64,000 nucleotides of DNA. Source: Sphagnum magellanicum (Eukaryota > Streptophyta > Sphagnopsida > Sphagnales > Sphagnaceae). The stretch lies in the NCBI GenBank assembly GCA_021904315.1, contig CM038917.1, positions 15,050,041 through 15,114,040 on the forward strand. The letters run 5' to 3'. Position 1 is the first letter of the stretch; the number at the start of each line of letters is the position of its first letter. Both the position numbers and the translations under genes were made by a program. Below, one piece after another: positions 1 to 11,663 of this stretch. The notes beneath the pieces are model-generated. The model did not search any database. It was not told where the DNA came from and worked only from the letters and a program-made list of their open reading frames with translations.

Positions 1-89
1 CATCTAAAATGTTTTAGTTTGAATTGGGATTGTTGCAATCAAGTGCATTGTAACTTTGGGAAAATTTTGGAAAAGTGTATGTACATGTA

Positions 90-290
90 CCTAGAAACAC
101 AGTTTTGGGTTTGTAGTTCTAAATACATTATGGCAATTTAGTTTATGGTCTCTAGGAATGTAATTTATGGTTTGTAGCTTTGGAGTTCATTATGAGAACT
201 CTACAAATGTCTAAGGAAATGCGGTTTCTAGTATGTAGCTCTAAAAAACACGATGGCAACTCTACACGTGTCTTTGGGAATGTTTTCATG
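90..290. repeat. Degenerate tandem repeat, about 61-bp period
   Basis: About three and a half diverged units follow each other. Each contains a TTTGTAG-like start, a stretch like ATTATGGCAA or CGATGGCAAC, and ACTCTACA. Unit starts are near 90, 151, 212 and 272. No protein is apparent. The stretch lies outside the part of the left LTR that can be matched to the copy at 3125-3872. Confidence 0.5.
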
Positions 291-399
291 GTCATGGTGT
301 GTAGATCTTTGAACCTTAAATACTATGCACTCCATGGAACATTGGGGATCTAATAATGTACATTTTTTATATATGTTATGGTTGTGTGTGGTAGGATAA

Positions 400-636
400 G
401 AATTTCTAGTAGTGATTTTCGGTAGCAATTTTCGATAGTGATTTTTGGTAATGATTTTTGATAACCATTTTTGGTAGTGATTTTCGGTAGTAGTTTTCGG
501 TAATGATTTTCGATAGCCATTTGGTAGTGATTTTTGGTAGTAGTTTTCGGTAATGATTTTTGGTAGTGATTCTAATAATGATTTCTAGTAGCAATTTCTA
601 GTAGTGATTTTCGATATCAATTTTCAACCTTCAACA
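400..636 (-). mobile_element. Partial 3' LTR of minus-strand LTR retrotransposon (copy 1)
   Basis: The stretch shares with 3600-3872 a run of degenerate 17-18 bp units of the type GTAGTGATTTTCGGTAG / AATGATTTTCGATAAC, and both end in TTTCAACCTTYAACA. On the minus strand the LTR therefore begins TGTTGAAGG, the usual TG start, directly after a purine-rich tract at 637-650. The distal part of this LTR is either left of the window or too diverged to match. The internal repeat units probably expanded after insertion. Confidence 0.6.
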
Positions 637-650
637 TCATCCTCCCTTTT
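637..650 (-). promoter_or_regulatory. Polypurine tract of LTR element copy 1
   Basis: On the minus strand this reads AAAAGGGAGGATGA, an uninterrupted purine run abutting the TGTTGAAGG start of the LTR. That is the canonical place for second-strand priming. The same arrangement recurs at 61998-62010. Confidence 0.6.
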
Positions 651-1149
651 ATTTGTGATTATGTCTTCATAATCATTTACCTAAATATTAAAACCTATTC
701 TATCATGACAGAAGGGGCTACAACATCTCTAATTGTTGAATTTACTTCCATGTTGGTTCTTTCACCTTTTTCTTTGCTCTAATGAATATGAAATCATGTG
801 TTTGTGTTTTCACTAATCTTGTTTTGGCCTAGAAAAACAACAAAAAAATTCTATAATCAAGCATTAATCTAATCTTTTTATAATGGAAATTTAATGGGTT
901 TTTCCAATAGTCAAAATCCAATGAAACAAAATCTAAAGCAAGATTAAAAAATTGTCCCGAGGTGGAAATATGTTTGTAATTCAATGATTACTGCCCAATT
1001 TCTTGTGATACAAGAAGGTTTCTTACAATAAGATTTTCAGTAGCTCTTACAACTACCATCATTTTGATGCTTCTTTTGTTTCCTTCATTTTTGTTGTTGA
1101 AATATTCCAAGTTCTGATGACACCTCTCCTTATTAAGAATTGACTTGTG

Positions 1150-2290
1150 TCAATGACCACCAATTGCATTCGCTAATTTGAAGTTTGCTAGATTTTTCGA
1201 TTTTGTAGGAGGCTTTAATAGTTTTTGGTAATCATCACCCATGTCCTCCTCACAAGTTGCAACAACTTCAAAACCAAAATAATTAACTTGAATGTTTTTA
1301 TGAAAAACTTGAACATGAACATCCAAGTCAATTCTAACAAAGTAATTTGGGTAAAGACAAGATTTTTGAGTAGGAGCTACATTGAAGGTAGGACTCACAA
1401 ACACCGAATACTTGGGATTCCAAGGGGGTCCCATCCCTAGTCTTCCAATAGGGCCATTGCCTGTTCTAGGTGATTTTCCTTTCCCAACTAGTCCTCCTCC
1501 AAGTGGTGTGTTACTACCAAAAGATCCACTTACTCCCAAGGGCCCATTTTTGCCTCCAAGGGGTTCATTCTTTCCACCATGTGGTATTCTGCTTCCATGA
1601 TGCAATCCACTCCCTCCACCCATTAGTACCCCACTTCTAATGTGACCATTCCTTGAAAGTACATTCCATGTAGGAGTTTGGGAAAATGGCATTTGATTTT
1701 CAATAGGGAAACCACTAATAAGAGGATGTACCTAGGGAGATGTGCCAATGTTTTGGCTTTGTCACTCCTTTCCATCATTGTGATTCCAATAGGAACTAAA
1801 TTTGGAAAAGACAACACGATACTAGTATATGGGAATGGAGGAACATATGAAGTCCATCGAAGGTAACAAGGATTAGGCATCATCAACCATGGGTTGGTCA
1901 TACCTTTTAAACCTAGCAAATTGGGACTATAGGCTGGAGGGTAAAATCTTAGATTTGAAATAGTTACCATTGAAGTTTGATCCATGGTAATTTCTGTAGT
2001 TATGGGGACAATGTGAAAAGACAAATTAACTCCAAAACATTCCCATGTTCTAAGTGGCAAACTAGTTGCATGGACTAGTGTTACAACTATCAACTCTAAA
2101 ATTTGAGGAATAATTGGGTAGGTATTTGGGATAACAATAGGTAAAAGGTTGGTAGCTAAAACTTGGGTAGACCTATAAAGGCAACTTTCTATCACGTGAC
2201 CTGTCTTATGGCAAAAAGTATAGGGTGGGGGACAAAAGAAGAAACTTTGAAATTCAAAATAGTGGTTACTAGATTTTCTTGTTGGAATTC
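1150..2290 (-). pseudogene. LTR-retrotransposon gag-like remnant
   Basis: Read on the minus strand, the region starts with a zinc-knuckle-like motif near 2170-2215 (YTFCHKTGHVIESC). The first Cys of CX2CX4HX4C has become Tyr, a single G-to-A change. It continues through a Pro/Gly-rich stretch (about 1440-1690, repeated GGKNGPLGG-type units). It ends in a gag-core-like segment near 1190-1400 that includes APTQKS and DLDVHVQVF. Frames shift and stops interrupt the middle part. The zinc knuckle coming before the gag core is unusual. No protease, reverse transcriptase or integrase lies between the LTRs, so the element looks internally deleted and non-autonomous. The assignment rests on motif pattern only. 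Confidence 0.55.
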
Positions 2291-3105
2291 ATCTCTACTT
2301 ACAAAATTCATCTTTGAAAATTGGTCATTACGTTTATCCTTGGAAACATCCTTTTCCTTCAACTACTACAATTCCTTTATTCGCCTTTTGAGTCGAACAA
2401 TTTTGTTCTCTTGAGCATGGGCATTACATAAAACGATCTCATGGTACTGAAAAGACTTCTTTTCAATAAGGTTCCCAATAGGTTCATGCAAAGTCTTTGA
2501 TTTTGCCACAATAATAATCATTTCCAATTATTGGTCTTTAATATCTCTCCAATCTTCAAAAAAAATTTTGTTAATAATAATCTCCAAATCTTCTGTTATC
2601 CACTATGAGATGTAACAACATCCTCCAAATTGATTTTCGGTAGATCCACTCTTTAACCACCAGCTGTTCCAACGTGCACATTTTCCTACAAAACTTCTTC
2701 AAATTTTTTTTTCATGTTCCTAGTCGACACTATTGCCATATTGTTATACTAAAAGACTTAAACACAACCAAAAAAACCTTTATATATATTTTTGGGTTTC
2801 TTTTTTGGTTATCAACTACTTTCAACAAAAATAAAATGGTAAAAATAGAATGAATTATATAACAATATATGCTTTTCTAATAAAGACAAATAGTTCTAAC
2901 TAGACCAAAAAAAATAATTAAACTTGTGAAAACAATACCCACTCTTTTGGTGAAAACCAATAGTTTCTATTAGAATCTTTAAAATAAGAGCTAATGAACC
3001 ATAAAATCTATTTCTATATTCACAAGATTTTGGTAGAATCAAATAGCTCTAACCAATATTTGTCCAAAATGAAACAACATTGAACTAAAATTTTTGATTC
3101 AATAT

Positions 3106-3124
3106 CCTTGACATGGTAGCCAAG
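3106..3124 (-). other. Candidate primer-binding site of LTR element copy 1
   Basis: On the minus strand the 5' LTR ends in CCTTAACA, and two bases later comes TGGCTACCATGTCAAGG. The position and the TGG start fit a tRNA primer-binding site. I could not match it to a particular tRNA from memory. Confidence 0.45.
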
Positions 3125-3872
3125 TGTTAAGGCCACCCAGTGAACTACCATGTTTTAAGTACTTAAATGAAATAGGAGCAAAAAATGAACCTTTCAATTC
3201 TACAACATTAAATAACAAATAGTCACATTTAAAGTTTATAAAATCAGTAATTCAAATAAACTACATGATTCTATCATGCAAACACTTCAAACTTGCAAAA
3301 AGACATACAACTTCAAACTCAAAACATGATGGAAAAAACAAGTGGAAAATATGAATTCTACTCTTACAAATCTCCAACATCAAGATCATAAAATTACAAA
3401 AAATGATGATACATCTTCCACACCCTAGGTTTCTCCATATAAAACCTTTAAAGGGGTTAGAAACAATGGAAATCCCCATAAGTTATGGGACTCCTAGAAA
3501 TCTCTCTAAAATTCATAAAAAAGTCCTATCTAGAAATCTTTATCTAATTTAATTTAATGAATTAACTTTATGGTCTAAAAATATACACTTCAAAAAACCA
3601 ATAATAAGTTTTTGGTAATTGAACAATGGTAATAATTTTCAATAATAGTCTTCAGTAATGATTTTTGGTTTTAATTTCTAGTAGTGATTTTTTATAGCAA
3701 TTTTCACTAGTGATTTCTGGTAATGATTTTCAATAACCATTTTTTGTAGTGATTTTTGGTAGTAATTTTTGGTAATGATTTTTTATAACAATTTTTAATA
3801 GTGATTTCCAATAATGATTTCTGGTAGCAATTTCTAGTATTGATTTTCAGTATCAATTTTCAACCTTTAACA
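3125..3872 (-). mobile_element. 5' LTR of minus-strand LTR retrotransposon (copy 1)
   Basis: The 748-bp segment has TG...CA ends when read on the minus strand (TGTTAAAGG to CCTTAACA). Its plus-strand left end, TGTTAAGGCCACCC, is shared with 61468. Its right end shares the degenerate GTAGTGATTTT units with 400-636. Together with the polypurine tract at 637-650 and the primer-binding site at 3106-3124 this defines an element whose internal region is only about 2.5 kb. The flanking five bases on the right are ATCAA; the partner duplication would lie left of the window. Confidence 0.65.
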
Positions 3873-3984
3873 ATCAACCATGAGTGCAAAATAAAGGTGG
3901 AAATCTCCAACTTGAAGGCAACTCAAAAATTAAGGGTAATTTAGAGGAGGAATTCAAGGCAAAAGTTAGAGCTTACTTGGACTT

Positions 3985-5164
3985 GTAGTTAGAAATCTCC
4001 CATCTATGGTCTCCTAGATCAAAAAGGTGTTCACCAACCATTTCATATGTGAGGTTTCTCTTGCTCCTATGTAAAAAATTAGCGAGTAGGGCAACAAATT
4101 GGAAAAGGTGACTAAACTTTGGTTTGTGCTACTAAATCTTTTCATGAGTCTCCTCCATTTTCTTTTCAAGCTTCAATATCTCTCTCCATTTGCACTAAAT
4201 ATCTAGCATGCATCTTGTTATATTTTGTATGGCATTTAGGTTTCAATTGGGAACTACCTCCCATTTCCCAATCCTTCCATTATAAACATTTTTCCCCCCA
4301 TGTAACAGGGTTCCACCAACAAAAATTCAAAACAATTGTCTTCATGAGTAAAGTATTGGCACCATTCCTTATAAAGTGTGGAGTGTTGAAGGATGCTAAC
4401 ATTGTGGTAAGAACTAGAATATCCAATATTTAGATGTAGATGAACAAGCTTGTGTGGTCAAAGACAACAATGTTATTCATAGCATAGATTTTCTTTCATC
4501 CATTAAATCAAGACCGATGACCTTGGTTCTTCCAACACTTTTGAATCTCAACTAGGGTTCCATCAATGAACCATATGCATATTGGTAACTTGGGCAAATG
4601 GGTGCCCAAAGTAGCTCTCTCTTTAATTGTAGGCCAACGAATTTCATCTACAATGGAAGCATTAATGCAAGATGAAATGAACAAAACATCATCCCACATG
4701 GAGCTCTTGGACCAATTTTGCATAAAATAGTCATACCTTGTGACGTTGTCATGTTTCATGAACAAAATAAAGTTTAGAAGCCTTTGCCAAGGGTTTAGTT
4801 TTCATGGTCTCCTAGTCACAAAATAATCTTCACATGTAGACCTACAATGTGAGATCATGGTACTAGGCACCACAAAGGATGCAAGCTCTTCAAATTCAAT
4901 GGCAATAAAGTTTGTCAAGTTCTTGAACAATGTTGGGGTGGCATGCATTGTGGCCAACACATTTTGAACACCAATGGTTAAGTCCATTTATTACCCACTA
5001 CCCCCTTCCATTAAATGTGAGTTGAAGAAATCTTGAGCACTCCATGCTGCCAACCCACATTGAAAGAGCATTGTAGCCTCTTCATCCATGTCATACAAGA
5101 TATCATCATCACTTGAAAAAAAACTAGAATGTGAAGAGGTGCTTGAACTCGAAGAAAAATCCAT
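3985..5164 (-). pseudogene. PIF/Harbinger-type DDE transposase, decayed
   Basis: The frame opens with a Ser-rich start at 5162-5164 (MDFSSSSSTSS). It continues in one frame, broken by stops, to about 4508, and then with frame changes to about 3985. Recognisable blocks are MHATPTLFKNL with FEELASFVVP (4850-4960), SIVDEIRWPT then RATLGTHLPKLP (4570-4680), and FIDGTLVEIQK (4530-4570), which carries the first catalytic Asp of PIF/Harbinger nucleases. KKIYAMNN and DHTSLFIYI follow near 4440-4490, and KYNKMHARY near 4190. Internal stops such as the one after HRS (Trp codon in relatives) and the one after RRP (Arg codon) are transitions. A function in transposition is known for the family; this copy is not functional. 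No terminal inverted repeats were found. Confidence 0.75.
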
Positions 5165-6364
5165 TTGCTCAAAAAGAAAAAAGAAAAAAACTTAAGAAAA
5201 AGCAAACCCTAATAAGAACAATAAGAAGAAACCACAAATGTGAAAGGGAAGACCTTGGGACAAACTAAACCCTAATGAGAAATGAAAAAACAAATGTAAA
5301 ATGAGAAAAAAATGCACTTGAAAAACACTCAATCCTAAATACAAGAGCAAGAGAAGAAACAAGTGAGAACTTTGAACAATACAAATCCAAAAGACAAAAC
5401 CATTTGGGGCAGCCTAAATGTTTTTCATCATCCTTAGTTTTTGCATTTAGTACTTAGTTTTTGGGTTTCATCCCCAATTTGACAAACTTTGTGGACAACA
5501 GGATCCTAAGAATGGATTGAAAAATGGCAGTCCAAAGGGGTGGGGAATTGGGTGAGACTTTACAAATAACTCTAATATGTTTTTAAATATACCATTATTT
5601 CATAACAAAGTAAAAATATATCATTTTATCTCAAATAGTTCTTTAAATATACAAGCAAAGTGACCTCCCTGGGCGCCCAAGCAAGTTCACAAGTATAAGC
5701 ACAATAAAAATATAAAGGACTTTTTCCCAAAATGTTTTGTGAGTACCATTACCTTTTCAAGTTTGACGGGAATTATGTTAGTTTTTTAAATGCCAAATTT
5801 TCTAGAAATTATTTGCTTGAAATGAAAAAAGTGAACAAAATTACACAACTCTCTGCTACCCATCCATGCTGAAAATTTGAGAACTTGACACAAATATGTA
5901 AGTTGTATGGAGGGTATCTCATTTTCTTTGTTTTTGGTCAATTAGTATTAATAGATGAGTCACATACTACCCATGGTTGGTAACAAAATTCTAGTATTTA
6001 TTACAACTTACTTAAGTTGTTGAACAAAGTATAGTGCCTACCACTTGCACCCAAGAATTGTGATGAGAAAAGAAATTGTGTAATACCTCTGTTTCTAATG
6101 GGATCGTTTACTGTGGTTTTCTTGATCACACTAGCGGGCATGATCTTCTGGTGATGATTATGCACTCATAATAGTGACCAAAGTGTTTTTTTTATTGAAT
6201 GAGTCTTTAAAAGTTGTTAATGTGGAATGGCCTTGCCCTTGCCATTTAGGACTTGTCGCTGAAAGAATGTAAAGGGAGGGGCCGGGGGCCAGTAGAGGCA
6301 CCCAACACAAGGGGGGCAAGGCCTGCTCACCCTATCAAGCTTGCCTGGGTAGCAGCCAAAACAT
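5165..6364. other. Intergenic, no gene seen
   Basis: This AT-rich sequence has no convincing coding frame, RNA gene or repeat match elsewhere in the window, apart from being the 3' neighbourhood of the laccase gene. Confidence 0.5.
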
Positions 6365-6560
6365 TTGTTACTGTCCTACCTATCCTGTAACCAAATCTGG
6401 CTAGATCCTCCTGTGAATGGTTGCCAGTGTAACCACAAAAGTGGGAAAAAATTGTGTGCCTGTATGAATGCTGCACCACTGCCACCAGAGGGAAGGGAGG
6501 GTGTCTTGAATCTTGAAGGTATCTTCAGTATCACCAAGTTTGGAATGTTTTTTTTGTTTG
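6365..6560 (+). repeat. AGCCAAATTTGGCT repeat family, copy 1 (partial)
   Basis: The stretch contains CCTGTAACCAAATCTGGCTAGATCCTC-type sequence near 6387. This matches the core of the other six copies (near 11980, 16327, 17523, 44652, 45213 and 54785). The part left of the core is missing, so this is a truncated copy. It is non-coding and lies 3' of the laccase gene. Confidence 0.5.
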
Positions 6561-6867
6561 CAAGGAATCATTAAAAGGTAGTTGTGCAATCACAACACAA
6601 AAAAAGTACAAAAGTGAAACAATTTCTATACAAAAGATCAACTGAAGAATGCAAAGAAATCTTTATCATTGGAGTCAGATATCATCATCAGTGATGAAGA
6701 ATGAAAGAAAGTTGTTTGAAGTTTTTGGTTCTACTTGCTTTGACAAAGAAAGATTCCCAGAATTTCTTCCACAAAAAGGATTGCAGCAGATTCTGCTGCC
6801 CCTTCCTCAACAAGAAGAAGAAGACGACTTCACACGGGTGACGGAATTTTGCAGCTACCAGGATATG

Positions 6868-6870
<3 letters not shown>

Positions 6871-6900
<30 letters not shown>
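6871..6900. repeat. (GA)15 microsatellite
   Basis: This is a perfect dinucleotide run that begins 19 bp 3' of the laccase stop codon, so it probably lies in the 3' UTR. On the transcript strand it reads as CU repeats. Confidence 0.95.
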
Positions 6901-6905
<5 letters not shown>

Positions 6906-6918
6906 CATGATTGTTAAA

Positions 6919-9787
6919 TCAGCACAATGGGTAGTCTGCAGGCGGTGGCGGCAATTGTTGGTCGCTCCCATGTCCCTCATGCACGAAGAAAACGGTCTCC
7001 ATTCCCCAAGACTGGTGAATCTCGAAGTGACAGTGAAAAAACCAGGCTCCTGCAATCACGAAACCCTGCATCAGAAATTCTCTACTAGAGAACAAAACAC
7101 ACGCACTGGGAGAAAGACACAGAAGACAGACAAGACAGACACAGATGGAGAAAGAAAAAGAGATTTCTAACAGAGAGGTTTTGGCGGTTAAAGTTCTTAG
7201 GGTTGGTGAGAATGAGGAAGTTGGCGATTCAGGAATTAGGGTTAAGAGGGAGAGAGGAAGAAAGAAAGATGAGAAGAGAGGAGGAGGGAAGAGTGGTTTA
7301 GGGTTTGTACCAGGGTTGTCAGCTCGGAAGCGAATGGCAACCCAGCCACCATAAGGCACGCCGTAGGTGTTGCGAAGAGGGGGATTCACAAGGTTGAAAG
7401 TGGCAGGACTGGTAGCAGGATCGTAGTTGCCGCTACCGCTACCCACGATGTAGAAACTGTTGCCATGAAGATGGAAAGGGTGGACCTCGAATTGCAGGAT
7501 GGAAGTATCCTGCAACACCAGCTACAAGCCCACCAACAACACCGCCAACAACACCATCACCCACCATCACCCCCCCCCCAAGACCATCACCACCATCACA
7601 AACTCCACAATGTTAGTCCTAGATTTAGGGTTTAGGTCTTGCAAGCTCCCTGTGCATTTCCAAAGCAAAACCCAATCACCCACAATCCTTGAAGCTCGTC
7701 AGCATCCCATCATCTGCCACAAACTCACAGATCTGTCTACTGCTGCTTGCCTGCATGCCAGGAGAATTCTTTTTTGGTACCCACCTCAACACTGGAATTG
7801 AAACGGATCGGAATCAGGCGAGGTCCGTTTTGGGGGAACCAGAGAGACAATGGCAGTTGAGCTCCAGTGTAGTTGAATATGTGCTCAGGGTAATCAGGGA
7901 AGGTGAGATTGAAGGAGCTCCTGGAAGTGGAGCTTGTGAGGTGTCCTCTGTCGTATTCGTATCCATATTGCAAGAAAGATTTGGTGCTCTTGTTGGGTGT
8001 GGGTGCTTTGTATGTTATGTTGTTGACGGACCCAAGAAGGCGATAACCTTCGAAGCCCTCGCATTCCGCAAGAGGATAGCAACTGGTGTTGCTGCCCAAG
8101 CCATAGCCCACAGTGAAGAGCAAGTGGATGTCCACTGTTTGCGGAATGTAGCACATTTGATCGGTTGTGTTGAAGCTGAACAGCTTTGCATCGAATGCTT
8201 GTTGATAGGCAGAATCATTGTGAGCAGGAAAGATGGGTAGCATGATGTTGTTGTTGTTGGTCACTGTGGAATCATCATTGTTGTTGTGATGCAATTCAGA
8301 AGCAGCTCCCACTCCCACGTACTCCACAAGCGCTGTTGCAGAAACATTGGGGAAAGGAACCTGAGGTACACACACACAGACAAACCCACGCTTACATCCA
8401 GAAAGACAGTTATCAATCTATGAAGCTTAGAAGCTTGCTTCTCTATGTCACAGTAGCACAACATGATTGCAAATGATAGATCTAGCATCCCTTGAGCACA
8501 AGTCTTCTTCACAGATGATAGAAAACTGGAAATGCATGGGAGAGAGATGATGAAGAAGCAAGCAAGGCTGGGGAGAAGAGAAAAAATAGAGAACAGTTCA
8601 CTTCAGAGAGATTCAACATACTCTAGTGGCACTGGGGATGGAGAAAACTGATGAAGCCAGATAGTATCTGCCATGGGAGTGGTTGGCATGGAGAAGGACA
8701 TCAAGAGTTTGGCCAGGAGCAATGAGGACGAAGTCAACATCAAAAGGAACAGCATATGTAGAATCCAGCTGCACCACTGTAAGGGAATGGTTTGCAACTC
8801 CCACATAGAGTATAAAGTTCATGCAGGCGTTCACCAGACGAAGAAGGTACAGGCCTCCTGAGGTGATATTGATTCTGTATGCATCGGCTGCTGAAGAATT
8901 GTACAGGAAACCGGGTTGTCCATTGATGGTCAGTGCATCAGAGGTGTTGTAGACTCCTCCTGTTGCCAGTGCATCTGCAATCACTTGTTCCACATCCGCA
9001 TTCCACCATTCTCCTGCAAACCCATTGTCAAGCTCCAGCACCCATCCAAAACAAAAACCTCAACAATGTCCAAATCCATCAGCAATGCACAGGATTCTTT
9101 CTTTTCCATCCACAAGCAAGCTCTGTGTCTATGCAATTTTGTGCCATCCAAAGCTCAATGAGAACTGCATGATGATGATGACCCATCAGAGTATTTCAAG
9201 CATAGATTTGATTGAATCAAGAGCTGCTGATGCCAGGGATTGTGAGATTGAAAAAAGACTCGCATTACCAAGGATGATGGTGAACTCTTGGCTTGGTGTC
9301 GTGAAGGGGTACAAGACATTCTTTCGAGGCTGCACAATGATAGCTCCATGGATGGAAGCGCGGTGCCATGAGGTATGTGCATGGTACCACAATACACCTG
9401 TCTGATTGAGAAGCTGAAACCTGCACATCCATCCTCTCTCTCAAGCTCTCTTGAGCTCTTAGCTTTTGTTTATGTGCAGCAAATCTTGCATGCAATGGAC
9501 TGCTTCAGATATAGAAAGCGAGAGGGAAATAATACCCATCCAAAATAAACAAACGAAAATGAACAAACAAAGCCCATTTCACAACAACTCACAAAACTGA
9601 AACAAAAAAAACAGAAGCATCTGATTGAGAAAAACAATGACTACTCACAACAAAAACCCTTTCTACCTGTAAGTGAAAGAAGCATTCTGTTGAAGAGGAC
9701 ACTGTGTCACATATGGCATTCCATCATACCACCCAGTTCGCAGCTGCCTCACACCATGCCTGCAACAACTCATGACACCGCTGAAAA

Positions 9788-9845
<58 letters not shown>

Positions 9846-10886
9846 GCGCGCGCGCGCAAGCAGCATCAACACTTCTTGAGGCAAAATATGGTACAGGAAT
9901 TCCAGAAATTCTTCAAAGATGAGTTTGTCTCACTATTTTGGCTGCAAGAGCACCAACCAGCACATGCATCATCCATCAGCTTCACATGTGAAGTTTTGTG
10001 ATTCAACCTCAGAAGCAATGAGAATGATCACCAACAGCAGAAAGAAGGAGAGAAGAAAGAAAAGAAGAGAGAGCAAGCAGAAAATTACCAGTGGATGGTG
10101 ATATTGGGCTTGACAAAGCTGGTGACACGGACAACAATTGTATCTCCTTCATGGGCACGAATCGGAGGTCCTGGAAATTGTCCATTCACAAGCATCATGC
10201 TCTTGGTGTGATTCAGACGTGTGACATTTGTGTAATTCACCTGGTATGTACATCAACCCAGCACTCTTATAATTTGCTGCAATTGCACATTCTTCACAAA
10301 AACATCAACCCACTCTATATCAATTCACTACAACTGCACATTGTTGACCAAAACAACATCAACCCACTCTTATCAATTCTTTGAGATTTCTAAATGTGCT
10401 AGCTGAGAATCCAAACAGCTTCCAAACAGCTTCCAGACGATGCTTAACAGATAGTTCAACATCATCAGAAGAAGAAGGAATCAAACCAACAACAATTGAT
10501 CACATCCACAAGTACTCACTAAAATCCATGCACAAGCTTCATGATCAAAGCTCTCAATCTAATGAGATAGGAATACTCCACTGGAAAGGGACAGAAAAAA
10601 AAATTTGATTAATTACAAATGAACTTGTCTTCTGTACCTCAAAGTTGTAGTAGCGAGTACTGACACCATTTGGTTGAGTTTCGATGTGGTAGTAGTCTTG
10701 GTGAGAACTCATGATAGACCTGCTCATGTGGAATTTGTCGGACCCATCTTCTTTTTGTTGGAAATCTGCAGGTGTGTGGCTTGATGCACATTGTGCAGAT
10801 TGTGTGGGGAGATTCAACACCAAGACAGTCACAATCAGGTAGTACAATGCTAATGATGCACCTGCTGCAAGTGGATTCCACATCAT
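6919..10886 (-). CDS. Laccase (plant multicopper oxidase), 8 coding exons
   Basis: Coding exons on the minus strand: 10886-10638, 10240-10089, 9759-9667, 9420-9269, 9013-8622, 8360-7785, 7521-7311 and 7049-6919 (TGA). All introns are GT-AG and phases join without a stop, giving about 651 residues, somewhat longer than the usual 550-600. Two exons have the 152-bp size typical of plant laccases. The start chosen at 10884-10886 gives a hydrophobic signal peptide ([17 protein letters not shown]). The copper ligands are all present: HW|HGVRQ (split by intron 2), WYHAH near 9385, HPFHLHG near 7475, and [12 protein letters not shown] near 7010 with a Met axial ligand. Many NxS/T sites fit a secreted glycoprotein. 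Laccases oxidise phenolics such as monolignols in the cell wall. An in-frame extension upstream of the chosen start carries a His run and is less likely translated. The substrate of this copy is unknown. Confidence 0.92.
7522..7620. repeat. ACCACCATC-rich low-complexity stretch in laccase intron 6
   Basis: Degenerate CACCATCAC / ACAACACC units with a run of C at about 7570-7579 fill the 3' end of the laccase intron that ends at the CTTGTAG acceptor (7522-7528). It is intronic simple sequence. Confidence 0.6.
9792..9857. repeat. Compound microsatellite (CT)n(CA)n(CG)n in laccase intron 2
   Basis: A perfect CT run of about 39 bp passes directly into CA repeats and then CG repeats, between the exon ending at 10089 and the exon starting at 9759. 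The alternating purine-pyrimidine CA/CG part could adopt Z-DNA. Confidence 0.9.
10250..10385. repeat. Tandem repeat, about 53-60 bp, in laccase intron 1
   Basis: Three units begin with CATCAACCCA (about 10251, 10303 and 10358) and continue with TATCAATTC-like and CTGCACATT-like stretches. The array lies just 5' (gene sense) of the acceptor for the second coding exon. Confidence 0.55.
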
Positions 10887-11660
10887 GTGGTGATGATGAT
10901 GGTGATACTGAAGATGATGGCTGTTGTAAGACCACCAGTGCTTCTTCAGACACACCAGGGTTGTCTTCTTCCTGTTTGGCATTTTTCTGCTACAAGATGC
11001 ACACTTGAACATCAGATTGGACTGATGAGTTAAAACTTGTGAAATGCCATTGTTGTTGTTGTTGTGGTGGTGGTTGTTGTGTGCAGTCATAGTAGCTTGG
11101 GCAAAAGCAGAAAATGTAGAAGCTAGAATTGGAATCATTGGTATTGTTGCTAGATTTTGGAATCTCTACTTGTAGAGACAGCTGCCGAATTGTGGATACG
11201 AATGAGCTAAGGCATGGACTACTGCTTTGTAATATACTAATTGCTCAGCAGAGCTTTTTCCATATTTGTCAAAACTCATTGAAATCCTGGTGTGTGAATA
11301 TAATAGAAGGACCCCACTCAACCACCAACTTATCTGCAAGAGATGTTACCAAGGAAAATATTGAATCTTCGAGAATATTCGAATTTGTCAAGGTAGTACT
11401 ATAGTAGTTTATTATTTCTGAAGGAAATTTTTTATTCATAATGATTCAAGTCTAACTTGCTATTCACAGGACAGACATGAACCACTACATAAATAAAATA
11501 TTAGTTTTCTGTCAGTTTCAGAAAGGCCATCAATCCATGGAGCTTTCAAGTGCAACCAGCTGAATCATATGCAGGGTCTGTGTTTTTTCATTTATTCATT
11601 TCAGGCTTTGTACAACATATTTGTAATTAATTAGTTTTTTGGACCATAGCCAAATTCAAG
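10887..11660 (-). promoter_or_regulatory. Upstream region of the laccase gene
   Basis: This holds the probable promoter and 5' UTR. In its first 250 bp the frame of exon 1 stays open upstream of the chosen start. A TATTTAT-like sequence lies near 11488 on the minus strand. No core promoter element could be fixed with confidence. Confidence 0.3.
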
Positions 11661-11663
11661 GCA

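Noticed and set aside
1382..1600. Pro-rich plus-strand open frame
   Set aside because: Antisense of the Gly/Pro-rich gag-like region, which makes better sense on the minus strand.
4119..4433. Plus-strand open frame of 104 codons
   Set aside because: Antisense of the 3' part of the PIF/Harbinger transposase.
6919..7518. A single 199-codon minus-strand frame covering the laccase C-terminus
   Set aside because: The frame reads through an intron (7310-7050). Splicing DNPG to AWFFHCH restores the conserved laccase end.
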